From Streptomyces armeniacus (GTDB taxonomy: Bacteria; Actinomycetota; Actinomycetes; Streptomycetales; Streptomycetaceae), in assembly GCF_003355155.1 (NCBI RefSeq), contig NZ_CP031320.1, positions 4,889,367 through 4,953,366 of the forward strand: a stretch of DNA of 64,000 nucleotides, in the 5' to 3' direction. The translations under genes were made by a program, and so were the position numbers. Below, piece by piece: positions 55,498 through 63,027 of this stretch. The stretch's first letter is position 1, and the number at the start of each line of letters is the position of its first letter. The notes beneath the pieces are model-generated. The model worked only from the letters and a program-made list of their open reading frames with translations, was not told the DNA's origin and did no database searches.

Positions 55498-56802
55498 TCA
55501 GTGGACGCTCATGTAGTTGCTGTCGATGTTGATGGTGTGGCCGCCGTGGGTCTCGCTGTGTCCGCCCCGGTACTGGTGCACCCGCTGCCGGTTGTCCCAC
55601 TGGCCGTCCGGCACGTACGGCCTGAAGGCGGTGTTCCGCTCGCCGTTCCACCAGGCTGCCCAGATGTGGTTCGGCCGCGCGAACTTGTCCGAGCGGTAGG
55701 TGTCGGAGAGATCGGAGATGCCGGAGCTGATGCTGGAGTAGACGCCCGAGCGGTAGCCGGCCCGGTGCAGCTGGTTGGTCCAGCCGCTCAGGAAGCTGAG
55801 GACGGCGCGGCGGCAGGTGCTGTTGTCGTTGTTGTAGCCCTCGATGTCGTAGTAGAGGACCGAACGCGGGCCGATGGCCAGGGACTTCGCCTTGTTGACC
55901 GCCGCACCGGCCGCCCGGCGGCCCTGACCGCGCGCGGTCGACGCGTCGCTGGACATGGTGTGCGCGAACCGGTCGGCCTCGCAGGGCGCCTGCGGCCCGA
56001 CGTAGATCGGCAGCGGATGCCAGCCGCCCGCCACACGGTGCCGTACCCAGTCGGCCGTGAGCTTCGGCTGCGCGCAGGCGCGGCTGATGCCGCCGATGTA
56101 GATGCCTACGGAGCGGAAGTTCGTCGTCTTGCGCCAGGCGCTCATCGCCTTGCCGCCCGGTGCCGTACACGCGTCGAAGCCGCGCCCCCGGAAGGTGCCC
56201 GGAGCCTCGACGGCCGCCGACGCGTCCACGTCGCCTGCCGTATCGCCTGCCGTATCTGCCGCCGTACCGCCTGCTTCTGACCTACCGTCAGCGGGCCGGG
56301 CGTCGGCGGTGAGCTTCGCCGACTCCAGTACGTCGGCCGCCTTGTCGCCGCCGAAGGACGACACCAGCACCCCGGCCCCGCGTACGACCACATGGCTCTC
56401 GCCGTCCTCGTCGGGCGCCACGGAGGCGGCGGCTCCCTTGCCGAGCACCCGTGCCCCGGCCGGCGGCTCGGTGCCGTCCAGCGCCCGGATCCACACGCTG
56501 GGCGCGCCCCCGACCGCGTGCGCCGGGCAGTCCTGCTGGCTCCCGGCGGGGCCGACGTACACGGTCGGAGTGTCGAAGAGGATGCACGCCGAGGGACGTT
56601 CAGCCAGATCGACCACCCGCCACGACGCCGGCACCGTGACGTCGTACCCGCGGTGGCTCACCTGCCGCGTGTCCCCCGGCCCCGCACCGCCGTCCGCCGT
56701 CCCCTCCGGCACGGCGCCGGCGGATGCCGCGGCCCCCACGGCAGCGGCAGTCGCGACGACCGCACTCATGGCGGTACGAAGCCGCCGGGAGCGTCTCTGC
56801 AT
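55498..56802 (-). CDS. secreted DUF1906 glycoside-hydrolase-like protein
   Basis: A 434-residue exported protein. Signal peptide with RRSRRLRT and AMSAVVATAAAVGAAASAGA. Residues about 45-170 form an N-terminal region, followed by a short Ala/Asp/Thr linker. The C-terminal half is the DUF1906 (Rv2525c-like) TIM barrel: GRGFDACTAPGGKAMSAW, VGIYIGGISRAC, LPIYVGPQAPC, LYYDIEGYN, GYRSGVYSSISSG and a final VHQYRGGHSETHGG. The fold resembles GH25 lysozymes; cell-wall hydrolysis is possible but unproven. ATG 56802 begins the signal peptide; everything further upstream in frame is non-coding. Confidence 0.9.
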   Translation of the reverse strand: MQRRSRRLRTAMSAVVATAAAVGAAASAGAVPEGTADGGAGPGDTRQVSHRGYDVTVPASWRVVDLAERPSACILFDTPTVYVGPAGSQQDCPAHAVGGAPSVWIRALDGTEPPAGARVLGKGAAASVAPDEDGESHVVVRGAGVLVSSFGGDKAADVLESAKLTADARPADGRSEAGGTAADTAGDTAGDVDASAAVEAPGTFRGRGFDACTAPGGKAMSAWRKTTNFRSVGIYIGGISRACAQPKLTADWVRHRVAGGWHPLPIYVGPQAPCEADRFAHTMSSDASTARGQGRRAAGAAVNKAKSLAIGPRSVLYYDIEGYNNDNSTCRRAVLSFLSGWTNQLHRAGYRSGVYSSISSGISDLSDTYRSDKFARPNHIWAAWWNGERNTAFRPYVPDGQWDNRQRVHQYRGGHSETHGGHTINIDSNYMSVH

Positions 56803-57003
56803 GGTGTTCCCCTTGGTGGTCGGTGGTCGGCCGATCAGTGGTCGGTGGTCGGCAGAATTCCAGGGGACGCCCATACAAAACGGATACAAGCCCAGGCCGC
56901 CGCGCGGCGCCGGAGCCTCGGCGCATGGCTTGCGATCCGCTTGTGGCCGCGCCTCCACTCTGGTCGGCTGGTCCTTGCTTGCCGCGCTGTGGAGGGGGAA
57001 CAG

Positions 57004-58014
57004 GTGGCGGTCCGGATTCACTTCACCCACGACGACCTTCTCCGTGTGTCCTTCGCGGAAGGTCCCGCTCTCCTTACCGAGACGGTGATCAGCCTGCGAA
57101 CTCTGCAGCAACGAAGACCGGGCGCGATGTACGGGCCGTGGCAGCGCTGGGCGCGTCAGCGGATCCCGCGCTCGGTCCACGTACTGCGATCGCTGGTGCA
57201 TCCCAAGGGGGCGATCCCGGATTTCCTCACACCGCTCGGCCAGCCGGATCTTGACACGGGCCTCGACGCGATGCTGCGCACACCGAAATCGCTCCTGCGG
57301 GCCGATCTGGCGACCTTCACCGAGTTCACCAACGCCCGGTTGCCGACGTGGGCCGGCCCGCTCACCGAGGGCTCCCCACGGACCTTGGAGGCGGTCGCCC
57401 AAGCGGTGCGGGCCTGGCACGAGACCGCGATCGTCCCCGTAGGCCGGCACCTGCACAGCCGCACCGAAGAGGCCCGGCTGTCGGCCGCCCGTACGCTGCT
57501 GGCCGAAGGGCTGGACGGGATGCTCTCCCGGCTGCACGCCACGATCAGCTGGAAGGCCCCCGTACTCGAACTTGCCTGCCCCGCCCGGGACATCGACATC
57601 CACTTGCGGGGTCGCGGACTGCGTCTGGTGCCGTCGCTGTTCTGCGGTCGCGAAGCGGCAGTCAACCTGAACCCCGGCCTGCCGCCCGTCGTGATCTACC
57701 CCGTCTCCCACGAGACCTTCTGGAGCCCGGCACACGCACCGCCGGACTCCAAGACCGGGCACGGCGCCCTGGGCGCCCTCCTCGGCCCCACCCGCGCCGC
57801 GCTGTTGCGGGCCGTCGTCGCCGGGCACGGAGTCACAACCAGCGGCCTCGCCCGCCGCACCGGCATCTCGCCGGCCACCGTCTCCCACCACACCACCGTG
57901 CTGCGCGACGCCGGGCTCATCGCCACCCATCGCACCGGCCCCAACGCCCACCACATCCCGACACCGCTCGGAACCCGGCTCGCAGGCGGCGAGCAGGTAC
58001 GGCTCTCCTCCTGA
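57004..58014 (+). CDS. ArsR-like winged-helix transcriptional regulator
   Basis: A 336-residue regulator of the long Streptomyces type. A large N-terminal region (IHFTHDDLLRVSFAEGPALLTETVISL, PIPDF-like GAIPDFLTP) of unknown fold is followed by the HTH at about 270-330: LGALLGPTRAALLRAVVAGHGVTTSGLARRTGISPATVSHHTTVLRDAGLI (segments RTGISPATVSHH and LRDAGLIATHR). GTG 57004 has GGAGGGGGA just upstream. No metal-binding Cys set is visible. It is divergent from the DUF1906 gene across about 200 bases that show no other gene. Confidence 0.87.
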   Translation: MAVRIHFTHDDLLRVSFAEGPALLTETVISLRTLQQRRPGAMYGPWQRWARQRIPRSVHVLRSLVHPKGAIPDFLTPLGQPDLDTGLDAMLRTPKSLLRADLATFTEFTNARLPTWAGPLTEGSPRTLEAVAQAVRAWHETAIVPVGRHLHSRTEEARLSAARTLLAEGLDGMLSRLHATISWKAPVLELACPARDIDIHLRGRGLRLVPSLFCGREAAVNLNPGLPPVVIYPVSHETFWSPAHAPPDSKTGHGALGALLGPTRAALLRAVVAGHGVTTSGLARRTGISPATVSHHTTVLRDAGLIATHRTGPNAHHIPTPLGTRLAGGEQVRLSS

Positions 58015-58264
58015 GACCGGCTGCGGCCGCGCGCGGCACGCGGCTGAGTTCTGCTGCGCACGCCCCGCTGCGGCCGGCACCGTCCCGGCGCGCTGCCAGC
58101 CCTGTTCGAGCACCGTCTAAGCGCGTGGCCAGCGGCGTGCGGAACACCAACCATGTGGATGTGCCGAACGGGCCGGTGCGGCAGCAGAGCAAGTCCCGCC
58201 GACCCTGTCCGCGAACTCACGATCCGAGCCGTCCCGTTCGGATCGACCAGGGAGGGGAACATCC

Positions 58265-58735
58265 ATGGAAATCCGTGTACGCCGCGGCCTGGCTGCAAGC
58301 GCTGCCGCGCTCTCACTCGGTGCCGGTCTGTCGATCGCCGGACCGGCTGCCCCCGCGCACGCCTCGGCCGCCGACTGCGAGGGCGGCGCCAACGAGTTCG
58401 TCGACATCTCCGACGACGCGTCCGGGAGTGTCGTCCGGTCAGTGGACATGGGTGCCGGCCGCTCCGTCACCCTTCATCACGGCAACATCCGCGGACTCAA
58501 CCGGGGCTGGGCCAAGATCAGCGGTACCACCGTCAACGGGGACCTGGTGTGGATGGACTGGACGACGAACGGCGGCTCCAGATGGCTCCAGTGCGGACCG
58601 TTCGCCGTCAACCGCGGCCCCGGCACCTCGAAGACCAGCGCCGCGAAAACGACAAGCAGTCTGAGCACTTACAAGTTCCGCGCCTGCGGCTACCTCAAGA
58701 ACGCCGGGCAGACGAAGTGCACTTCGTGGTGGTGA
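58265..58735 (+). CDS. small secreted cysteine-containing protein
   Basis: A 156-residue protein with a clear signal peptide (RVRRGLAASAAALSLGAGLSIAGPAAPAHA). The mature part of about 120 residues has four cysteines (DCEGG, LQCGPF, FRACGY, TKCTSWW) that can form two disulfides, plus a strand-rich core VTLHHGNIRGLNRGWAKISG. ATG 58265 follows GGAGGGGAAC. I recognise no family. The 58015-58264 gap before it holds no obvious gene. Confidence 0.82.
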   Translation: MEIRVRRGLAASAAALSLGAGLSIAGPAAPAHASAADCEGGANEFVDISDDASGSVVRSVDMGAGRSVTLHHGNIRGLNRGWAKISGTTVNGDLVWMDWTTNGGSRWLQCGPFAVNRGPGTSKTSAAKTTSSLSTYKFRACGYLKNAGQTKCTSWW

Positions 58736-58745
58736 CCACCTCCTG

Positions 58746-59300
58746 TCAGGCCGCCGCCCGACGCTCCCTCCGGTCGCGGAGGGCGGCGGCGAACACAGGC
58801 GCCACCGCGACCACCACGAGTACGAGATCCACCGCCATCGTCCAGCCGGGCACGCTCGCGGTCCGCTCCGTGCGCCACAACACAGCGCAGAAGGTCAGGA
58901 ACAGCACGCCCAGCAGCGCGTTCATCACCAGCAGGGCGCGGGCCAGCCGCAGCGCGGAGGCGGCACTGTACGGGCGGTTCCCGGCTCGCGGCAGGGCGGC
59001 GGCCCAGCGCTCGCCGCCCGAGGGCAGCTCGTTCTCCGGCACGGTGCGTACGATCGCGGCCGCGCATGCCGCGTCCACCACCGTCAGCCCGGCGTAGACG
59101 AACACGATCATGAACGCGGCGCCGAACGACTTCGGGGTCCACGCGTCGACACCGCCGGTCCCGATGTGCCGGGGCACCTCGTCCGGCAGCTCCGGATAGA
59201 CCACCGCGCCCCACACGGCCATGCCCGCCAGCAACACGATGCTGGGTATCAGCCACTCCCACGGAAAGCGCGGCACGGACCTCCGCACCTCGGCCTTCAT
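58746..59300 (-). CDS. DUF1648-type membrane protein
   Basis: A 184-residue protein with about four transmembrane helices. The first helix and loop, WLIPSIVLLAGMAVWGAVVYPELPDEVPRHIGTGGVDAW, matches DUF1648 (motif YPELPDEVPRHIG). Later helices are FMIVFVYAGLTVVDAACAAAIV, ALLVMNALLGVLFLTFCAVLW and MAVDLVLVVVAVAPVFAAAL. ATG 59300 has GGGGGAGAGGAC upstream. Such proteins are common in Gram-positives with unknown function. It is convergent with the secreted protein gene. Confidence 0.85.
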   Translation of the reverse strand: MKAEVRRSVPRFPWEWLIPSIVLLAGMAVWGAVVYPELPDEVPRHIGTGGVDAWTPKSFGAAFMIVFVYAGLTVVDAACAAAIVRTVPENELPSGGERWAAALPRAGNRPYSAASALRLARALLVMNALLGVLFLTFCAVLWRTERTASVPGWTMAVDLVLVVVAVAPVFAAALRDRRERRAAA

Positions 59301-59370
59301 GTCCTCTCCCCCGTCTGCCGACAAACGGGCCACAGGCTACCCAACGGTCGAGGCGTTCGGACAGCCGGAC

Positions 59371-59964
59371 TCACATGCGAGGCGGCAGGACCTCGAGGAT
59401 CTCGGCGATGCCCGCGACAGGTTGGGCTTCGTACATAAGGATCACGTGACCGGGCTTCAGGTGCCGCCACTGTTCGGGGCTCAGGGGGGCCAGGCGAACG
59501 TCCGCGGTTTCTCCGGGCCCGAGGCCCGGCGCGAACTCCACCCACAGCCTCGCGATGCCGAGTGCCGGTTTCCCGTCGGCGGTGCGATTGCCGATGTCCC
59601 ACATGGGCCTGAGACGGCCGTCCCCGGAAAAGACCGTTCGGCGTCCGCCCTCTTTCGGATCCGCCAAACTCAACGTTGCCCGGAGAGTGCCGTGCCGGAG
59701 TTCCCAGCCCCGCCACTGACACCAGCGGTGGCTGCGGTCGAGCATCAGCTGCCGAGCGGCTTCGGCGAGCAGCTCCCAGAAGTCCACGGACACGGGGTGG
59801 GCGTCCCCGATCTCTTCGAGAAGGCCGAGCACCATCTCCCACTCTTGGAACCTGATCTCCTCGCGAACATCCCAGACCGTCTGGCCGTTCTCCGCCACGG
59901 CGTCCTCGGGTAGGAGATCGGTGGCCTGCCGAAGGAGTGTGAACGCGTCGTCCATGCCGTGCAT
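59371..59964 (-). CDS. protein of unknown function
   Basis: A 197-residue soluble, acidic protein without a recognised family. The N-terminal half is helical (MDDAFTLLRQATDLLPEDAVAENGQTVWDVREEI, MVLGLLEEIGDAHPVSVDFWELLAEAARQLML); the C-terminal half is strand-rich with RLWVEFAPGLGPGETADVRLAPLSPEQWRHLKPGHVILMYE, which resembles an EF-Tu/elongation-factor-like beta domain found in immunity-type small proteins. ATG 59964 and ATG 59955 are both possible. It follows the SdpA-like gene by about 46 bases on the same strand and might be part of that operon, perhaps as an immunity or accessory protein. Confidence 0.7.
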   Translation of the reverse strand: MHGMDDAFTLLRQATDLLPEDAVAENGQTVWDVREEIRFQEWEMVLGLLEEIGDAHPVSVDFWELLAEAARQLMLDRSHRWCQWRGWELRHGTLRATLSLADPKEGGRRTVFSGDGRLRPMWDIGNRTADGKPALGIARLWVEFAPGLGPGETADVRLAPLSPEQWRHLKPGHVILMYEAQPVAGIAEILEVLPPRM

Positions 59965-60010
59965 TGTTCCTTGCCCCGGATACCCCGTTCATGAGTGGAG
60001 CCCGGCCACC

Positions 60011-60568
60011 TCAGACCGACCCCACCCGCTGGTACTCGAAGACCAGGTCGTACTTCGGCTGCTCGCCGTGGTCGTAACCCGCGTAGCGGACCAGCATGAT
60101 CTGGAACAGCGGGTACTCCGGATCGGGTGTGATCTTCGCTTGCACGAACCTGGAGATGAGCCGGTGTACCGGCCGCCGGGAATCGCGGGTCGCCGGGTCC
60201 ATCTGCTTCGCATCCGACAGCAGTACGCCGGCCGCGTCGACGATGGCCTTTTCCGATCGGCGGTCCGGGAACCAGAAGGCATGTGCCAGCCTGCGCTGAG
60301 CGATCGGCTGGACCTCTCGCCACTCCGTGTGTCTGGTCATGTCCTCGCTGGCCAGACGGTAGAGAAAATGCCGGTCCTCCACGGCAGGGTTCGGAGCGAA
60401 GAAGCGCCAGTTGGGAATCAGCATGCCGGAGCCGGTCTTGTCGAGGCGACGGATTCTGTTGTGGCCGCCACCCGGATGCTGGGACACCACGGTCGCCACG
60501 AACCAGCCCGCCAACACCACCGGGACCGCCCCGGCTATCGCCTTCCGGACGGTTTCCTTGCCAGTCAT
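60011..60568 (-). CDS. SdpA-like membrane-anchored protein
   Basis: A 185-residue protein with one N-terminal transmembrane helix (AIAGAVPVVLAGWFVATVVS) and a soluble domain beginning with LIPNWRFFAPNPAVEDRHFL. The P-x-W-x-FF-x-x-x-P pattern after a single helix is that of SdpA-family proteins, which work with SdpB to mature the SdpC toxin in Bacillus. The C-terminus PLFQIMLVRYAG...YDLVFEYQRVG is strand-rich. ATG 60568 overlaps the hydrolase stop (ATGA). The assignment rests on motif and context, not on a search. Confidence 0.65.
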   Translation of the reverse strand: MTGKETVRKAIAGAVPVVLAGWFVATVVSQHPGGGHNRIRRLDKTGSGMLIPNWRFFAPNPAVEDRHFLYRLASEDMTRHTEWREVQPIAQRRLAHAFWFPDRRSEKAIVDAAGVLLSDAKQMDPATRDSRRPVHRLISRFVQAKITPDPEYPLFQIMLVRYAGYDHGEQPKYDLVFEYQRVGSV

Positions 60569-61626
60569 CTCGTCTCCGACTTCGCCGTCCCGGCACGGTC
60601 CGGGCCGGTGCCGCCGGGCTGCTTGACACTGTCGTTCATAATCCGCTCCAACGCCTCGGCGGTGCGCGGTGCGTACTCCCCCGACCACAGCATCGACTGG
60701 TGCGACGCACCCTCGATCTCCGTGACGCCGCCCCCGGTGCCGAGCGTGACGTATTCGTCCAGCAGCGGGCGCTGGCCCACTTCGGGCCTGAGCGTCTCGC
60801 CCGCCGCGATCACGGAGACCGGGACCGGCACCCTGTTCAAGGACCGGCCACCGTCCAGCATCAACGCGTAGGACTGTTCCCACTCGCGCTTGCCGGCCCG
60901 CCATGTCCTGCCGGCGGCCATCTCCCTGCGCAACTGCTTCTCGTACGGATTGCCGACGCAGAGTTTGAAGACGAGGTCCGCCTCCTCCGACAGGAGACTT
61001 CCCCCGAGATATGCCGTGACGGAGCCGAGCTTCATCGTCATGTGCGTGCTCCGGGAACCCTCGCGCTGGCGCGGGGACTTCATCAGTTCCCGGGGGTGCA
61101 TGGGGTCGACAAGAATGATCCCGTCGACAGCGGGCGCGGGAGCCTCGCTGCCGCCGGACCGGCTGCTGGTACCGGCCACCTGATAGCTGAAGTAGCCGCC
61201 GAGCGAATGCCCGGCCAGGAAGACCGGACCGGCGCCGGCTCGCGCGTGAGTCACCACCTCGCGGAGATCGTCGACCGACTCGGCGAGGCAGTACGGCTCG
61301 TAGGCACGGCGTTGCGACTTCCGGTAGCCGGCACGGTCGTACACGACCACGGTGATCGCGGGGTCCAGCCGGTCGACGACCAGCAGCCAGGACACCGACG
61401 TGCTCATCAGGCCGGCGTCAAGCACCAGCGTGGGCCCGTCCGGCAGTCCGACGCGCTTGTAGCAGGTGAGGATGTTGCCCGTACCGCAGACGAGCCGGTG
61501 TTCCTCGAAGCCGGCGGGCGTGAAGGCGAGCGAGCGGAGAGACGCGTACATCTGGTGGGTCACTCCCACGCCGACCGCCGCTCCCATGGCCACGGCGGCG
61601 AGCCGCGGAAACGAGCCGTTCCTCAC
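60565..61626 (-). CDS. membrane-anchored alpha/beta hydrolase
   Basis: A 353-residue serine hydrolase with an N-terminal hydrophobic anchor (RLAAVAMGAAVGVGVTHQM). Nucleophile elbow FLAGHSLGGYFS, oxyanion region VLDAGLMSTSVSW, acid in IILVDPMHP, and terminal His in EGASHQSMLW complete the triad. GTG 61626 overlaps the HTTM stop and its own stop overlaps the SdpA-like start, so the three are translationally coupled. In a peptide-maturation setting it could be a protease, esterase or immunity factor; its natural substrate is unknown. Confidence 0.88.
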   Translation of the reverse strand: MRNGSFPRLAAVAMGAAVGVGVTHQMYASLRSLAFTPAGFEEHRLVCGTGNILTCYKRVGLPDGPTLVLDAGLMSTSVSWLLVVDRLDPAITVVVYDRAGYRKSQRRAYEPYCLAESVDDLREVVTHARAGAGPVFLAGHSLGGYFSYQVAGTSSRSGGSEAPAPAVDGIILVDPMHPRELMKSPRQREGSRSTHMTMKLGSVTAYLGGSLLSEEADLVFKLCVGNPYEKQLRREMAAGRTWRAGKREWEQSYALMLDGGRSLNRVPVPVSVIAAGETLRPEVGQRPLLDEYVTLGTGGGVTEIEGASHQSMLWSGEYAPRTAEALERIMNDSVKQPGGTGPDRAGTAKSETR

Positions 61627-62486
61627 GCGGCACCCCGCTTCACGGGCGGCAGCGCCTCCGCCTCACGGCCCTCGGCCAGCGCTCTCACCGCCGGGTACGT
61701 GGCGATGAACGCCCACGCGAACCTGGACAGGCCCATGAACCGGGCGTTCGCCAAGTGGAAGCCCGCCATGACCACCAGTCCGAGGTCGATGTACTTGCCC
61801 CTCTTCAGAAGGAGCAGCGGGAAACCGGCCTCCAGCGCGAGGACCAGGTGGCACAGGGCCCGGGACGCGGCCGGGTACTTCGACAGCTGCTCGAAGAGCC
61901 ACTTGTCGCCGTACGTCTCGGTGCGGAGGATCTTCACCAGGGCGTCGCCGTTCAACCAGACGGGGCCCGCCAGCTTCGCCCATCCCGAGGCGCCGTAGCA
62001 GAGCACGGTCTGCGCACCGATGAACTGGACGGCGGCCTTGCGGGACGCGTCGGTGCCGCCGGCACGGCCCAGTGCCGCCGCGGTCTGGACGAGAAACGCC
62101 ACCTGGTCGGAGCCGTCCGTACCCAGCACGTGCCGTGGATAGATGAGGATTTGGGTAGCGGACAAGTACGCGTTGCAAACCAGCCGTACCGTGTTGTTGC
62201 GAACCGGCGAGACGAGCACGGCCGCGGCCAGCGCACGTGATCCGTGAACGGATTGGGTGACACGCTCCCTCGCCACCCAGTCCCTGACCCTGGAGAGGGC
62301 CCTGCTCTTCCTCGGCGCCTGATCACGCATGCACTGCCAGTCGTTGAGGCCCCCGGGGGCCCTGTCGGCGCTGCGTACCACGTATTCGAGGCTGGAGATC
62401 AGATGAGTTGCCGCGCCCAGCCGCTCGGCCGTGCCGAGCGGCTGGGCGCATGCCGACTCAATGGATCTGCGAATTCGAGACCACAT
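61623..62486 (-). CDS. HTTM-domain (SdpB-like) membrane protein
   Basis: A 287-residue integral membrane protein. The first about 70 residues are cytosolic and basic. Several hydrophobic helices follow (RLVCNAYLSATQILIYP, FIGAQTVLCYGASGWAKLAGPVWLNGDALV, LCHLVLALEAGFPLLLL, IDLGLVVMAGFHLANARFMG). WAKLAGPVWLNGDAL and the FHLANARFMGL region are characteristic of HTTM proteins (vitamin-K-gamma-carboxylase-like, including SdpB). ATG 62486 is 45 bases after the small upstream ORF. A perfect 17-bp inverted repeat lies in its first codons. Likely function is processing or export of that peptide. Confidence 0.78.
   Translation of the reverse strand: MWSRIRRSIESACAQPLGTAERLGAATHLISSLEYVVRSADRAPGGLNDWQCMRDQAPRKSRALSRVRDWVARERVTQSVHGSRALAAAVLVSPVRNNTVRLVCNAYLSATQILIYPRHVLGTDGSDQVAFLVQTAAALGRAGGTDASRKAAVQFIGAQTVLCYGASGWAKLAGPVWLNGDALVKILRTETYGDKWLFEQLSKYPAASRALCHLVLALEAGFPLLLLKRGKYIDLGLVVMAGFHLANARFMGLSRFAWAFIATYPAVRALAEGREAEALPPVKRGAA
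62413..62449. repeat. 17-bp perfect inverted repeat in the HTTM 5' coding region
   Basis: GCGCCCAGCCGCTCGGC (62413-62429) and its exact complement (62433-62449) are separated by three bases, giving a very stable hairpin in the mRNA around codons 13-25 of the HTTM gene. It may attenuate expression of the downstream genes relative to the peptide gene. Confidence 0.85.
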
Positions 62487-62531
62487 GGAGTTCGTTGACT
62501 ACCTTTGCTCTGGCGTCTGAGGACTTGCGCG

Positions 62532-62690
62532 TCATTCCGCGGCCAGGCAGCTGCCCATGCAGGCGTACTGCTCCATTATCGCGTACGCCACAGACGTGAG
62601 GTCCATCACCGGAGTGGTGCCCGAAACAGGGCCGGCCGCCTCCAGGTATCCGGATACTTCCTGGTCGCTGTTCACCTTTTCAAGCAGCAC
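62532..62690 (-). CDS. candidate precursor peptide of the HTTM/SdpA-like operon (52 aa)
   Basis: A 52-codon ORF read leftward from GTG 62690 to TGA 62532. The ribosome binding site is excellent (AGAGGAG, six bases before the GTG). The N-terminal part MLLEKVNSDQEVSGYLEAAG is charged; the C-terminal part is hydrophobic with MDLTSVAYAIMEQYA and ends in C44-MGS-C48-LAAE. The layout (acidic leader-like part, then a hydrophobic C-terminal segment with two close cysteines) fits an exported or processed peptide such as an SDP-like toxin, a RiPP core or a signalling peptide. The HTTM gene starts 45 bases downstream. It matches no precursor family I know; coding status is inferred from RBS, codon pattern and context. 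Confidence 0.6.
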   Translation of the reverse strand: MLLEKVNSDQEVSGYLEAAGPVSGTTPVMDLTSVAYAIMEQYACMGSCLAAE

Positions 62691-62707
62691 TGTTTTCTCC
62701 TCTTTAC

Positions 62708-62751
62708 ATGATTCGGATCATTTGACATCCGGACCCGGTGACGGGTCCGGA
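62708..62751. promoter_or_regulatory. inverted repeat and hairpin upstream of the peptide gene
   Basis: ATGAT-TCGG-ATCAT (62708-62721) is a 14-bp operator-like palindrome immediately upstream of the peptide gene's ribosome binding site. Next to it, TCCGGACCC (62728-62736) pairs perfectly with GGGTCCGGA (62743-62751), a 9-bp stem that could terminate rightward or leftward readthrough. The rest of the gap to 63027 holds only short rightward frames without good start signals and looks like decayed sequence. Confidence 0.5.
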
Positions 62752-63027
62752 GACAGAGGCAACAGGCGAGGGCATCCGCGAAGGACAGCGGAGCCCGGCC
62801 CGGCCGAAGGCGGGGACGACTTCCAAGGGGAGGCGGCGCAGCGGGCCCGCAGGCCGCGACGGTCTTCTACGGCAGCCGCACCGACTGGCTGCCGGCTGCC
62901 GTGGGCGCGCCGGTCACCGAGGCACGTAACACGTGACCGCGGTCGTCATGGGACGGGAAGCGACAGGGGGTCGTCTCCGCCGGCACGAGCGGGACGAAGA
63001 CGGGTATCGCACAGGTGACGGCGGCGC

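Noticed and set aside
58265..58735. RiPP or bacteriocin precursor
   Set aside because: It has an ordinary Sec signal peptide and a 120-residue folded-looking domain, with no modification enzymes nearby.
62738..62929. Plus-strand short frame downstream of the 9-bp hairpin
   Set aside because: No ribosome binding site, composition unlike neighbours and no family; probably decayed sequence.
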